A stretch of DNA of 64,000 nucleotides, from contig JBCAQO010000004.1 in the NCBI GenBank assembly GCA_039111635.1, positions 1,860,001 to 1,924,000 of the forward strand, in the 5' to 3' direction. Below the pieces are notes generated by a model. It ran no database searches, was not told the DNA's origin, and worked only from the letters and a program-made list of their open reading frames with translations. How positions within the stretch are numbered: position 1 is the first letter of the stretch; every line of letters starts with the position of its first letter. Below, piece after piece: positions 1 through 11,709 of this stretch. The DNA is from Heterobasidion occidentale (lineage: Eukaryota > Basidiomycota > Agaricomycetes > Russulales > Bondarzewiaceae). A program made the position numbers and the translations under genes.

Positions 1-130
1 CGGCGCGAGCGAAGACGGGGAGCGACGACGAATTGGAACCCCGCCATGCCGCGACGTTCGCCGCCACCGGCACGGCCTCTTCGTCGAGTCCAGGTGCGTA
101 CTGTCCGTTCACGAACAGCTCTCCAGGGCG

Positions 131-1431
131 ATGCTGGCCCACAATGTCTGCAGACGGCAGCATCGCTGTCTTGCCTCGTCCGCCCGATTTCCCCCGCGCG
201 CGCACGGACGGCTGCGACCTGTGGCCCTGACGCGCCTGTCCTCCACCTCCGCGAGGCCTCTCGACTTCACCTCCTACTTCTTCCACAACGAGCAATGGTC
301 CGCCGACGCCATGCGCCCCGACACCCACCACCCCCCATCGTCCCCTCTCGTCCCCTCCTCGTCCCACCCCTACCCGTCCCTCCCCCTCACCGCCTACAAA
401 CCCCTTCCGCCCCTGACCCTCCCCCGCCTCCTCAGCCTCTATGTACAGCTGTCCAAATCCCGCCTCTCCGTGCTCGTCGTCCTTACCGCCATGTCCGGCG
501 TCGCCCTCTCCCCCGCCCCCGTCTCCGTCCCTGTCCTCCTCGCGACCGCCCTCGGCACCGCCCTCTGCTCCTCGTCCGCCAACGCATTCAACCAGCTCCA
601 AGAAATCCCCTTCGACGCCCAGATGGCCCGCACCCGCTCCCGCCCGCTCATCCGCCGCGCGCTCAGCCCCCTGCACGTCGCCGCCTTCGCCAGCGTCACG
701 GGCGTAGCGGGCCCAGCGCTGCTCTGGGCCGTCGTGAACCCGACCACGGCCGTGCTGGGCGCGGCGAACATCGCGCTGTACGCGGGAGCGTACACCTCCA
801 TGAAGCGCCGCACCATCTGGAACACCTGGGTCGGCGCCGTCGTCGGCGCGATCCCCCCACTCATGGGCTGGGCCGCGTGCGGCGGCTCCTTGCTCCCGTC
901 CTCCGAGGCGCTGCACACCGTGTCCGCCGCCCTCCTCTCGGGCGGCGCCCCCGGCGACGTCCTCGCGACCATAGCGGCAGCCGCGGACGGCCTCGCCCTC
1001 GCGCCGCTCGCGCTGGGGCTGTTCCACTTCGCGTGGCAGTTCCCGCACTTCAACTCGCTCTCGTACGTCGTGCGCGGCGCGTACGCGCGCGGCGGGTACT
1101 ACATGCTCTCGGTCCTCGATCCGCGCCGCAACGCGGCGACGGCGCTGCGCCACGCGTTCCTGCTCACCGGCGTGTGCTCCGTGCTCGTCCCGCTGTCGGG
1201 GCTCACGACGTGGGCGTTCGCGCTGACGAGCCTCGTCCCGAACGCGGTCTTCGTGCAGGCGTCCTGGAGGTTCTGGAAGCAGGGCGGGGAGCACCACGCG
1301 CGGCGGCTGTTTCACATAGTCTGTGGTATCTGCCGGTCGTGATGGGGCTCATGATGGTGCACAAGAAGGGGATGGACTGGGGGAAATGGCTTGGGCTCGT
1401 CAGCGAGGAGGATGAGGAGGTTGCGGCCTGA
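131..1431 (+). CDS. COX10: Protoheme IX farnesyltransferase, mitochondrial
   Basis: COX10 is a polytopic inner-mitochondrial-membrane prenyltransferase that converts protoheme to heme O for cytochrome c oxidase. The first ATG at 131 opens a basic N-terminus suited to mitochondrial import, then the conserved core begins near residue 110 (LSKSRLSVLVV). The first catalytic loop reads NAFNQLQEIPFDAQM followed by RTRSRPL, and later blocks include YTSMKRRTIWNTW and FHFAWQFPHFNSL, all diagnostic of the UbiA/COX10 family. No intron is needed. The frame breaks near 1317: RRLFH is followed in another frame by SLWYLPVVMGLMM and a normal C-terminus ending at 1431. Adding one base (a T after CAC) gives the expected H-Y-S-L-W. 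I treat this as a one-base deletion, probably a sequence error. It converges on the ZNF830-like gene, with 128 bp between stops. Confidence 0.9.
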
Positions 1432-1559
1432 CTTGATGGAGGGATGGGCACGAGACAACGGATACTTTACATTGTACAAAATACTTGCCCGACCATCGCT
1501 CACCACATGTCGAAAAAATGATAACAGCAGAAACAGACAACAAATGAACCGTCGTCCAG

Positions 1560-2490
1560 TCAACCTACTAACGTCCGATCGACCTTTTTTGCCTTGGCCG
1601 CCTCCCGCCTCTTCTTCAGCATCTCCAGCCTCCCCTTGAGCGCGCTCACCCGCTCGTCTGCCTCCTCCTGCGCGCGCTCCTCCTCGACCATGCGGTCCAT
1701 GATCAGCTCCCGCTCCTCCCGCTCGATGCGCTGCCTCCGCCCCTCCTGCGTCTCCTCCTTCACTTCCGACGCTGCTGCTGCTGCCGTCGCACCCTCCGCC
1801 ACACCCTTTTGGGCAGGCATGCCCTCGTTCGGCGCCGCGGGTGCGGGCTCCGCGAAGACGGTTGCGCGCGCGAACGCCGCCCGCCGGTCGTCGTCTGTGA
1901 CCTCTGCGGCGGGCGCGGCGAGCACGGTGCGCTCGAACGCAGCCCACTCCGCGTCGAGTTCTGCCCCTGCCCCTGCTGCCGCCGTTGTGGCTGTTGGTTG
2001 TTGTGCGGGCGCAGAGTCGCCGGCGCCGGCTTGACTGCCCTCCATGTCCTCGTCCTCGTCGGCATCGCGCACAGGCGGCGCCCGCGTGGGGTCCGAGAAG
2101 AAATCGGCCGGGAACCCGCCAGACTTCGCGCCCTCCTCCGCGCCCTCCTCCTCCTCCTCCTCCCTTCGCTCCTGCCTCCCATCTCCCTCCTCCTCCTCAC
2201 CCCTCCTCCTCCTCTTCCTCTTCTTCACGCTCTTCGGCCACCCTCCGCTTCTTCGCCGCGATCGCCTCCTCTTCTTCCATGCGCCGCTTCTTCGCCGCCT
2301 CCTCGCGCGCCCTCGCGGCGTTGACGCGGTGCGCCTTGCTCCCGATGTGCCCCTCCCACGCGCCGCGCACGGCGGTCCCGCACACGACGCACCGCAGCTG
2401 CCCCGCGGCGGTGTACGTGGCATACGGGTGCGAGACGCGCGCTGCGGATTCCTTGCGGCGCGCTTGGAGGAGCGCGCGGGCGTCGGACAT
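1560..2490 (-). CDS. U1-type zinc-finger coiled-coil protein (ZNF830/CCDC16-like)
   Basis: The predicted nuclear protein begins at the ATG at 2490 (MSDARALLQARRKESAARV). It has a single matrin/U1-type C2H2 finger (LRCVVCG...WEGHIGSKAHR), then a Glu/Lys/Arg-rich coiled-coil tract, an acidic Ala-rich middle (ELDAEWAAFERTVL) and a C-terminal coiled coil (ERELIMDRMVEEE). This order matches human ZNF830, a spliceosome-associated factor; the role here is inferred by homology. The reading frame changes inside a GA-rich low-complexity tract at about 2160-2230. I could not find a GT-AG pair of normal length that joins the two frames: the only frame-compatible choices from the GTGAGG donor at 2200 give introns of 25 or 37 nt. 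A one-base indel is therefore the simplest explanation. Confidence 0.75.
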
Positions 2491-5452
2491 GTTGCTTCGT
2501 TCGTTCGTTTGTTCGAGACGGTGTATCGGGACCTGGATGATGTGCGCGCGGGGCGCTGGGATCCGCGTGATCAAGGGCAGGCGTCTGTGGGTGCGCGCTG
2601 CTCGGGCCCTCGGGTTCGAGGATGCTGTGTACCGGTGTCGGTGGCGAAAGTGGTCGTGACGATCTCGAAGTGGACGCGGATGCGGACGCTGGCCTGCTGC
2701 AGTGCTGCTGCATTCAGCGCCGGCGTGCTCACACAATATTACGTGATCCGGTCTCTGGGGGTGTCCCGGGGCCCCTCTGCGCGAGAGCAGCGCCAGGAGG
2801 CGCCCGACGGCGGCGCAGGCGGCCTCCTATTTCGTCCCCGAGTGCCCATCTTTTTCGAGGGCTTCGCCGACTCGGAACGCTCGTCTCGCCCCAGGTCAAC
2901 AACACCAACTCAATCTGCATTGTTCGATCTGACGGGCCCAGCCCCATTCGAGGACATCGTGCATTTCGGCGCGCCGGACGCCATGGATCGCGGTTCGGTT
3001 CGGCGCGGTTCGGCGCGGGCTTTGCCAGGAACAAGCTGCGATGGACGGACCTTGTGTCTTGGGCGCAGAGGCGGGATTAAAGCCGCGTTGGACGATGGCA
3101 TGCTCACGGCAGCGACTGGCTGCGACGTCGGTGATCCGTGATGGGATCACGCCGATGCCACCTTGCCTTGGCAGCGCGCCCAATGCAACGGGTCCTCGCA
3201 GCTAGCATTTCGACAGCACCTGCTGCACACTCGACCAACCTATTATCTACAGTAGCAGCTGTTGGCGACTAGCCGGCTAGGGACGCCCACCACGTTCCCG
3301 CCCAATCCAGCCTTCCCATTGTCTCCAGCCTTTCTTCGTCGCCGTCCCCGTCGCACCTCTCTACTTGGCCCGCGCCCTTCCTTTCGACCCTGCATCCTGT
3401 GTTCCGCCCCGCGCTAGAATCCTCGCCTTGTCTCGACGGGTGCCAGTCGGGTGCCCAGATCTGCCCCTGGCCGAAGCTTCCAGCTTCCTGATCGATGACT
3501 CGAGGATCTCGCGGCCGCCGGATGACGTCCTCGCCTCGCCCACCCTGCGCTGATGGCCGACGCCGCGGTGGGTGACGGATGCGTAGGCGGGCACCGGGCA
3601 CGTATGGGCCCGCTGCGCCGGGCGCCAACGACGTACGGGGCCGCGGGTCGCCTCAGATCATGGGCATGGGCGCGCGTTGGGGATGGGGTGCGGTAACGGC
3701 AGCGCCCCGGGCCTGCGTCCACGGCGGGCACTGATGCCGTTCGCTGCACGCGCACTACTTATGTACTGCGTCGCCAGAGCGCCGCGGTGCTTACCCTGGG
3801 CTGGTCAGAATCCAGCCCCCGCTGCGATTCTCGATCCCCCGTCGCTCTGCTGCACTTCTACGGTTGGCCCTCGCTCGGATGCGGCTCGAGTTCTACTCGG
3901 GCGCGCTCGTCGACTCGTGGCGTGCGCGTGGCGATGCATTCGTCCACGTCTTCATCGGATGAAGACTTGAACTGAAGTTCCACCTCGCTTGCGCTTTGTT
4001 CGGTGGTTTGACGGGTTGGAGCTCACAGAGCGTTGATCACTTACGTCACTTCACAGGACGGAGCCAATGCCTGCAACGCCTCATCATATGGTCGACAGCT
4101 GAAGAGCCCGTGGGGCGTCGAGCGATCTTTAGGGTCAGTGGTCGTATCTCGAACCACGCCGTCTGAGTTCAACGGCATCCTCCCAGCACACCCAGAGCGG
4201 CCTTCCTCGAGAATCAAAGTCTGTTCACGGCGAGCCCATGTCTAGACTATGGGACCTGCAGCCCTGCCGGCCGATACAAAGTGAATCCCGCGGTGCAAAC
4301 CGCGGTCCATAAGTATCGTCATCGGACACATCCTCCGACACCGACTCAAGAAGCTGCTCGTCGATGGACTCTAGCCCCCAGCGCGCGGGGAGAGGTCGTC
4401 GTGCCGGCGGATCAGCCGCCGATCCAGGATCCCCATATGCGCGAGTGAGCTCGTGATGTGGATGCTTGCGCTCGTCGTCCCCGCACACACGCCAGCACGA
4501 TGGGACGTGCCGAGTGGATCGCGGTTCAGCCGGCGTGCGCGCGCCCGTCCTTGGGCGGCCGGTCTCACAGCAGTTCGGGGCCGAGCACGGCGGACCGCTG
4601 GATGATGGCGGAGCTGGGCGCGGAAGCGCGCTTTGAGCGCCGGGAGGCGCTTTATGTCTTCACGGCACCAAATTTTGCAGGCGAGGGCGGCGCACCGCCG
4701 TCGACGGGCCACCTGCAGGGCTAATTGTGGAAATTGGCATCTGGCGTCTGGCGTCTGGCTCAGCCTGTCTAGAACATCGGAGCCCTCGAGACGTCGTCCC
4801 GAGTCTACCGCGCCCAATTTTTTATGGAGTCCGGACGCGCTCCGTCTCTTCGTGCTTAGCGCCGAGCCGCGTGGCCAGCTTTGGCGCCCTGTCGACGGAC
4901 GTGACTTGCGGTTGTATCTTTCTTCCCTACCGCTGTACAATCACTTCGAAAGACGTACGTGATATTCATTTATCGACGCGTAGGATAAAGGCGTCGGCAC
5001 AATATAACCTCGCCCTTGCGCAGGCTCTTGACAGCATCAAGGCCACGTCTGCATGGAAAGACATGGTTATCTCCTTTTTTCTCGCCCTCGCGAGTATTGG
5101 TATCTGTAACTTGAGTCTGCCAGGGCATCATCTGAAGCGTCCATCTCTGCAAAGCTACCCGACTCATTGGATCCTCGACAAGCCCATTGCTGCTGGCCGT
5201 TGATGTCAAGCTTTTTTCTCGACCTATGCTGTATCCCACAGGGCTGGGTCCCTTTAACGAAGATCCGATATACAGACACGTCACAAGATGTTTATAGAAC
5301 ATTAGAATACATGGGTCATATTCAGAATCAAGATGCCATTACTGCGACAATGAACAGACAACGCGAGATGAGAACTCAGTGATGAAGGAAAATGAGAGAA
5401 TTGGTCGACAGGGAAATGCTGCGGAGCAATGCATGCGCTTCGCGTGGATTCA
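2491..5452. other. Region without a supportable gene (about 3 kb)
   Basis: I see no recognisable gene here on either strand. Open frames exist because the first 1.7 kb is very GC-rich, but none shows a conserved motif, a plausible intron pattern or protein-like composition. The left edge is the promoter and 5' UTR of the ZNF830-like gene; the right edge is the 3' flank of the TPR-CHAT gene. Sequence becomes less GC-rich after about 4950. No terminal repeats or transposase motifs were seen. Confidence 0.5.
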
Positions 5453-8400
5453 TTACAGTCCATAATGAACAAATGGCACCCAACGCATGAAGGATCCGTT
5501 GTCACAGTCTGAACGCAGCTTGTTCACAGCGAGGTGGAGCGCACGAGCAGCTTCCGTAGTGTCGGGGGCCGAGCCATCTTCATGTCCTTTGAAGAGGTGA
5601 GCATAGAACTCATCCGCGATCTTTGGCCCGTCGATGTCATGCATTGGCCTATGTACGGCAAGCAATGATAAGCTCCGGACCAGTAGAGAGAGAATGGCAC
5701 TGACCACATCGTAGCTACCACTCCGCGGAATCCAGAGAACAGCATTGCCGCTGCGAGGTGCATGGCTTCATCAGGAGCGTTCACGTCTCCCATCGCGGTC
5801 TGACTTGCGCTAAGAAACGCCAAGGATGCGTTTGGCAAGGATTGTGCCATGATTGTAGAAACGCTCAAAGGACCATCATCTAGGAGAAGCGCACTCTCCA
5901 GTGGATTAGACGGTTTGTGAATTCCATGGCAGGAGAAGTGAGCGATAGATGATTGAGAAAGATGAGAGAGAACCGCCGCCACTGTGGACGGCGGAGCGTC
6001 AACAGAGCCTAGCTTGATGAGAGAAGAGGCAGGTACGTGTCTCTCGATTTGACGCATTTCTTCGCGGGCTTGGGTCAATGGGGCCTGGTCCAGTGTCTCG
6101 GGCTGTATGGCGACCAGCATCTGGAATGGATCCACATGCGGCACAGGCGGAGCAGTGAGGAGAGAATTCAGCGTCGGGGTGTAGGACGACACCATGTAGT
6201 CTGATATATTCTCGACGGTCCCCGGTTTCGTGCCAGACATGTATATGCCAGCTGCATGAAGCGGGAGCAAAGCAAAAGGTCCAGTGGGACACCACCACAC
6301 ACGCGGAGGCGAGTCGGATTTCTGCACCATGAAATGAGTAACAAATGAGTACTGAGTGTGAAAAGGGTTTCTGGTGAAATATTCTTACTTCAAGTTTCAA
6401 ATGACGAATTACGGGATGGACCACCCACTCCCAGAGCAGCGAGAGAACACAGCGAAGAACATCGTCGGCACTTTCAAGAGGTATCTCACCGGAAGGTTTG
6501 TTGATTCCAAGGAGGGTTTCGAAAGAGAGTTTGTGGCGGATCGTGAACGAGGGGAAGTCGGTCACAGCGATGGATAATATCTCGGCAAGGAATACTACTT
6601 GCTCCTGCGTTAACTGGGGATGGAGTGGAGCATGCTCTACGCCCTTGGATGTAATTATCAATGCATCACAAGAAGACTCAAACGCATTAAGCAGGACGAC
6701 GGGACCATGAACTGCCACCTTTAGCATGGCCAGCTTCTTTGGACGCAGAAAGTCTGTAAAATCTTCCAAGGCTCGAACTTCTTCCAATGTCGCCACCCAG
6801 TCCTCGTTCAGCCGACGAGATGGAGCAGCGTGCGCCTCCATCGTCATCGCCTGCCCTACCTCAGTGCGGATCGCAACCGACTCCTCGTCAAATGAGTTCC
6901 GCTCGAGAGCTAAAGAGATCCCCTGTAGTTTTTTTGCAAGTTCTGGGCAGCCACGGTGAAGGCCATCAATGGAGGTCCGAAGCGCCTGAGACCAAAAAAT
7001 AGATCTTCCCTCTTCGAGCATCTTAACAGCCTGCTCAAACTGGCCCAAACGAACAGCGCAAGCCGCAGCACTGCTATAGAGTTGATAGCTAAGGTGATCA
7101 GCTAGTAGCCGACGAGGCGAATTTGCAACCAAAGTGAGCGTCGTGGCATGAGGCAAGAGTTGTATAGCAGCCTGGTATGCTTCCAAGGCAGATGGATGAT
7201 CCATGGTATCGGCACGTCTTGCCCATATTTTGGCAGCCTTCAAGCGATTGAACACGGATCCTGTTTCGTGATTGGCTGCAGTACGAAACATGTTCATGGG
7301 TACGTCCAGCGAAAACATATCACCCAAGCCAAACTTGACACAGAGGGAGGATGCAAGCGATGTCAGATAGAGGCAGTGAGCAGGATGTGAGGGAGGTAAA
7401 CACATGAGGGCTTCCTTGTAAAGCGAAATGGCCTCCTCCAGGTCTACCACCTGCCCGGTTTGCTGGAATCGTATTAAGACCGCATTCGCGAGGTTCCTCA
7501 GCGACGTCAAACAATCGGGATGTGGAGCAGTGCGAAGTATGAGAGAGTCTCGGAGAAGCGAAATGGCCTCCTCGAGGTCTACCACCTGTCCGGTTTGCTG
7601 GAATCGTATTAAGACTGCATTCGCGAGGTCATTCAACGACGTCGAGCGATCGGGATGTGATGCAGGACGGAGCACGAGAGATTCTCGGTGAAGCGAAATG
7701 GCCTCCTCGAGGTCTACCAGCTGTCCCGTCTGCTCAAATCGTGTCTTGACTGCATTCGCGAGGGTGCTCAAGGAGGTTGTCCGATGGGGATGTGATGCAG
7801 GACGGAGGACAAGAGATTCTCGGTGAAGCGAAATGGCCTCCTCGAGGTCTACCATCTGTCCTGTCTGCTCAAATCGTGTCTTGACTGCATTCGCAAGGTT
7901 GTTCAAGGAAGCCGAACGATCGGGATGTGATTCAGGACGGAGCATGAGAGATTTTCGGTGAAGCAAGATAGCTTCCTCGAGGTCTACCATCTGTCCTGTC
8001 CGCCGAAATCGCATCTTGACTGCATTCGCGAGGTTATGCAACGACATCAAACTATCCGGATGTGGGGAAGGACGGAGCATGAGAGATTCTCGGTGAAGCG
8101 AGATTGCCTCCTCGAGGTCTACCAGCTGTCCTGTCTGCCGAAATCGCGTCAAGACTGCATTCGCGAGGTTGTTCAAGGAAGCTGAACGATCGGGATGTGA
8201 TGCAGGACGGAGCACGAGTGATTCTCGGTTAAGCAAGATTGCCTCCTCGAGGTCTACCACCTGCCCAGTGTGCTGAAATCGCGTCAAGACTGCATTCGCG
8301 AGGTTGTTCAAGGAAGCTGAACGATCGGGATGTGATTCAGGACGGAGCATGAGAGATTCTCGGTGAAGCAAGATGGCCTCCCCAAGGTCTACCATCTGTC

Positions 8401-9158
8401 TTGTCTGCCGAAATCGCGTCAAGACTGCATTCGCAAGGTTGTTCAAGGAAGCCGAACGATCGGGATGTGATGCAGGACGGAGCACGAGAGATCTCGGTTA
8501 AGCAAGATTGCCTCCTCGAGGTCTACCACCTGCCCGGTGTGCTGGAATCGCGTCAAGACTGCATTCGCGAGGTTGTTCAAGGAAGCCGAACGACCGGGAT
8601 GTGATGCAGGACGGAGCACGAGAGATTCTCGGTGAAGCAAGATGGCCTCCTCGAGGTCTACCATCTGCCCAGTGTGCTGGAATCGTGTTAAGATCGCATT
8701 CGCGATATGATTCAACAACGTCGAACGATCGGGGTGTGGAGCAGAGCGAAGCATGAGAGCGTCACGGTAAAGCGAAATGGCCTCTTCCAGGTCTACGACC
8801 TGCCCGGTTTGCTGGAATCGTCTTGAGATTGCATTCGCGAGGTCATTTAATGATGTCGAACGATCGGGATGTGGGGCAGAGCGAAGTGTGAGGGCTTCCC
8901 GGTAAAGCGAAATAGCTTCTTCCAGATCGTCCACCCCCCCTGTGTGCTCAAATCGCGTCTGGAGCACATTTGCGAGATTCCTCAGCGACGTCAAACGATC
9001 TGGATGTGGGGCAGAGCGGAGCATGAGGTCTTCTCGGTAAAGGGAAATGGCCTCCCTCAGATCTATCACCTGCCCGCTTTGCTGAAATCGTCTTATAACC
9101 GCATCCGCGAGGTTGTTCAACGAGATTGAACGATCAGCGTCTGCATCAAAGCCTTGAT
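5453..9158 (-). CDS. TPR-repeat protein with C-terminal CHAT (caspase-like) domain
   Basis: This belongs to the large agaricomycete TPR-CHAT family, caspase/separase-fold proteins associated with cell-death and innate-immunity systems; function in this organism is unknown. About thirteen 45-residue units (core SLNNLANAV...GQVVDLEEAI) are followed by a helical linker and the CHAT domain. Two introns are clear: 6388-6322 (GTAAGA..CAG, 67 nt) and 5704-5649 (GTCAGT..TAG, 56 nt). The CHAT fold shows PRVWWCPTGPFALLPLHAAG, the catalytic His in AHFSCHG, and the C-terminus MRWVPFVHYGL. The usual catalytic Cys motif FLSACQTA reads FLSASQTA, so Cys is replaced by Ser. One repeat unit is 134 instead of 135 nt (about 8490), which shifts the frame. 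The first exon is unresolved: the frame is closed by TAA just upstream of 9158, so an acceptor lies near 9125-9150. Confidence 0.82.
7430..9125 (-). repeat. Thirteen tandem 135-bp coding repeats
   Basis: The block GGTCTACC (plus strand) or its variant recurs at 7441, 7576, 7711, 7846, 7981, 8116, 8251, 8386, 8520, 8655, 8790, 8925 and 9060. The period is exactly 135 nt except for one 134-nt unit between 8386 and 8520. Each unit encodes one 45-residue TPR-like helix pair. Units at about 7840-8650 are nearly identical at DNA level, while the outer ones are more diverged, which suggests recent internal expansion by unequal exchange. Confidence 0.93.
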
Positions 9159-9673
9159 TATCCCAAGCCCCAGCGTCAGGTATTATTTAGACGAGATTTT
9201 CTGCTACCTACCTTGCGACTTCAAAGTAGCCGTTGGAGTATCTGTAAACGCACGTGAGAGAGCCGAAGAGAGACATTCTTCATTTGAAATTTACAAGAGT
9301 GATCCAAGAAGCCTGCAACGACTAGATCGGGTGCAAAGCCAGCCTGATGCAGATCATGAAGTGCCGTCGATGGTTGCTTGATGTCTCTGATGTAGGGACG
9401 ATCTCTGGATAGTGGTGAGGAGAGCTCTGAGGCTTTCCATCCATCCTAAATCAAGATAATGATTATAATAATCATATCTGCTGGAGGTATTAACTTGCCA
9501 TTAGATACCCCTTGACATCGTCATGATGAGCAATCGCAATATCAACTTTTGAGCTCTACAAAACGCTCATGAGTATGTCAAGGCTTTCTAGGGTGGTCAT
9601 CGTACCTCTAGTATGTAGTCGAGTAAAGGTGCAAGTATGTTTCCGTCCTGAAAACCTCCGGTCAGATACTGTA
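9159..9673. other. 5' flank of TPR-CHAT gene; first exon(s) unresolved
   Basis: This stretch must contain the promoter and the missing first exon of the TPR-CHAT gene, since the repeat frame closes at its edge. A possible donor (CAAG|GTAGGT, minus strand, near 9208) and candidate acceptors nearer 9125 exist, but no conserved N-terminal domain was recognised, so I do not assign exons. Confidence 0.4.
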
Positions 9674-10759
9674 TCATGCAAACACTGCGTGACCTGCTTC
9701 GTGGACCTCAGGGAACGATTCGATTTCCAGGGCCTCTTCATCGCCTGACGAGGATGGTCCTTCGCCGTCATCGTGAGCTCGAACACCGGGCTCTACGTCG
9801 TCATCATCCTTGTTCTTCTCCAGATCCTTCGGCTCAGCCGCTGCCTTCAATCGCAACCCTGGGAAGAGAGGTCGCCGTTTCGCGCACAACCCTCGGATAA
9901 AGATGCATTGATCCTGCACATGATCGTTTCTCTGACCTAAGACTGACGTGGGAGTATCAGATTGTTGACTGCCCAGGGTTGAAACGATCTGACCTGGCCC
10001 CCAACTATACTCGACATTTCGGCCATTCTTCCACGAGATGGATGCGCCGATAGCCGCAGAAACTGTACCTCTAAGATCCACTTCGATCGTTGCATCACTC
10101 GTTGTGTGTGTAAATGCGGCGACAGCCCACGATGTGGTGAGATGACGTCCAGTTACCAGTAAGATATCCTCCATACGAAGGCCAAGGTACAGCGACTGGG
10201 TGTAACTAAGCCACTGATCCACGTTGGCAAGCATGAACATTTTGAATGCATCTATATTGTGTGCATCTGAGCCTGTGCATCACTCGGGAATGCTAGGACC
10301 GCGCCTCGCTGTCTGGAACATGAGAATTTAAGTCCGCTACTCAACGACACTGTCCTAAAAAGAGAGAAATCATTATCTAAGAATGTATCAATGGAACTAT
10401 GATATATATGCTTACGGCACTGATATTGAACCTGCGAGCTCAATCGACTTCACACTATTTGAACAGTATGCACCTGGTCGCAGAGGGCGGGAATATACAC
10501 GAGACGGATCAGATGACAAGACCTCGAAGCCATGAGGCAAGGTAGGTGATTGGTGTGGATCATCTGGTTGAAGGTGTATGTTGAACAAGCGGTGGAAGCC
10601 ACCGTCCCGAATGTACCCCACGTCGCCTAATTCAACTTGAGGGCCACTTTGAGGGTCAGGCTCCCAGAGAGCATATCCTTTTCCCAGAGACAAGAGTTCT
10701 TGGGTATATATTTCACAGCTCGAGAGTGGCATGAGGAGGGCAAGAGATGAGCAGGACAT
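9674..10759 (-). CDS. Uncharacterised agaricomycete expanded-family protein
   Basis: No function is known. The protein matches, from memory, a multicopy family seen in Agaricomycetes. It opens with a Tyr/Leu-rich segment leading to KGYALWEPDP, then LGDVGYIRDGGFHRLFNIHL, a Gly/Phe segment (SSGLKFSC), LLVTGRHLTTSWAVAAFTH, and near the end LRLKAAAEPKDLEKNKDDDD. The ATG at 10759 is chosen because it directly precedes the conserved start. One intron, 10415-10355 (GTAAGC..TAG, 61 nt), joins in frame. A frame break at about 10252 (AQMHTI to DAFKMFML) needs one added base. The 5' half of exon 1 and its upstream sequence are duplicated in tandem just upstream (10936-11237), leaving a truncated copy. 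Confidence 0.72.
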
Positions 10760-11237
10760 GTAGGTTAGATCAAGCGAAGCAGACCTTGATATGGATGGCG
10801 TTTGTGCAACGAAGAGTCTAAACTTAGACTCATAACACAGCTAGTCCACATGCATGATGCTGTGTACTTGATGTGGACGGTGTTGATTAAAACACAGTAG
10901 CTGCTCTAACTGGCCCTGTGCAACAACGTGACCTACGTCGCCTAATCAAACTTCAGGGCGCCTTTGAGGGTCAAGCTCCCAGAGAGCATATCCTTTTCCC
11001 AGAGACGCAAGTTTTTGGGAATAGCTCGGGGGTGGCATGAGGAGGATAAGAGATGAGCAACACGTGTAGGTTAGATCAAGCGAAGCAGACGGTGACCTTT
11101 ATATGGATGGCGTTTGTGCAACGAAGAGTCTAAACTTGGATTCATAACACAGCCTTGGTCCACACGCTGTGTACTTGATGTGGACGGCGATGATTCAAAT
11201 ACAGAGGCTGCTCTAACTGGCCCTGTGCAACGATGTG
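10621..11237. repeat. Imperfect tandem duplication, about 310 bp per copy
   Basis: Copy 1 spans 10621-10930 and copy 2 spans 10936-11237. Shared blocks include GAGAGCATATCCTTTTCCC, GTAGGTTAGATCAAGCGAAG and GCGTTTGTGCAACGAAGAG, with an offset of 315 bp at the left edge and 307 bp at the right. The copies differ by scattered substitutions and small indels. The unit covers the first ~46 codons plus about 170 bp of upstream DNA of the neighbouring uncharacterised gene, so a promoter and truncated coding start have been duplicated. Confidence 0.92.
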
Positions 11238-11709
11238 CTCCAGGAGCACCGCAAACTTAATAAGATGAGGTAGAGCAAGATCAGCGAAAACTGCAAGACA
11301 AAGACTCTTATACAAGACACGGACGAAGAGGTTGAGTTCACACATTATGAATCTGTGCCACCACACCGCCAAGTGCAGAAAGTACTCGGTCAAGAAACGA
11401 TGTGGCTCGATCTGAGATCGGAAGTATCAGATTAAATGATAAGTTCTGTTCGATTCCAAAGTTCACATACCAGTCGAATTCGCATAGTCCACTGAGTCCT
11501 CATCAAAGATCGCGAGGCATATCGTACTGTTTTGCCACGATAAGATTGATGAAAGACTTCAAGAGGTACGCTTTCCGCATCTGTTCTTCTGAAAGCCCGA
11601 CTGAACAGCTAGCCTTTCCAATATTATCTAGAGTACCAATCCCGCAGCAGACGAAGCTAGTGAATAGTGTTCAACATTTACTAGTCACTGTTCGACTCTG
11701 AGGAACACA
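11238..11709. other. Intergenic, nothing recognised
   Basis: No conserved coding signal was found between the tandem duplication and the 3' end of the ubiquitin-like-domain gene. Short open frames lack recognisable motifs. Confidence 0.45.

Noticed and set aside
46..1431. A 461-residue Arg/Pro-rich plus-strand frame overlapping COX10
   Set aside because: Only its last ~37 residues are COX10 (after the frame break); the remainder is an off-frame reading of the COX10 coding sequence.
2044..3141. A 365-residue plus-strand open frame antisense to and beyond the ZNF830-like gene
   Set aside because: It is a GC-rich shadow of the minus-strand gene, low in complexity, with no motif or intron support.
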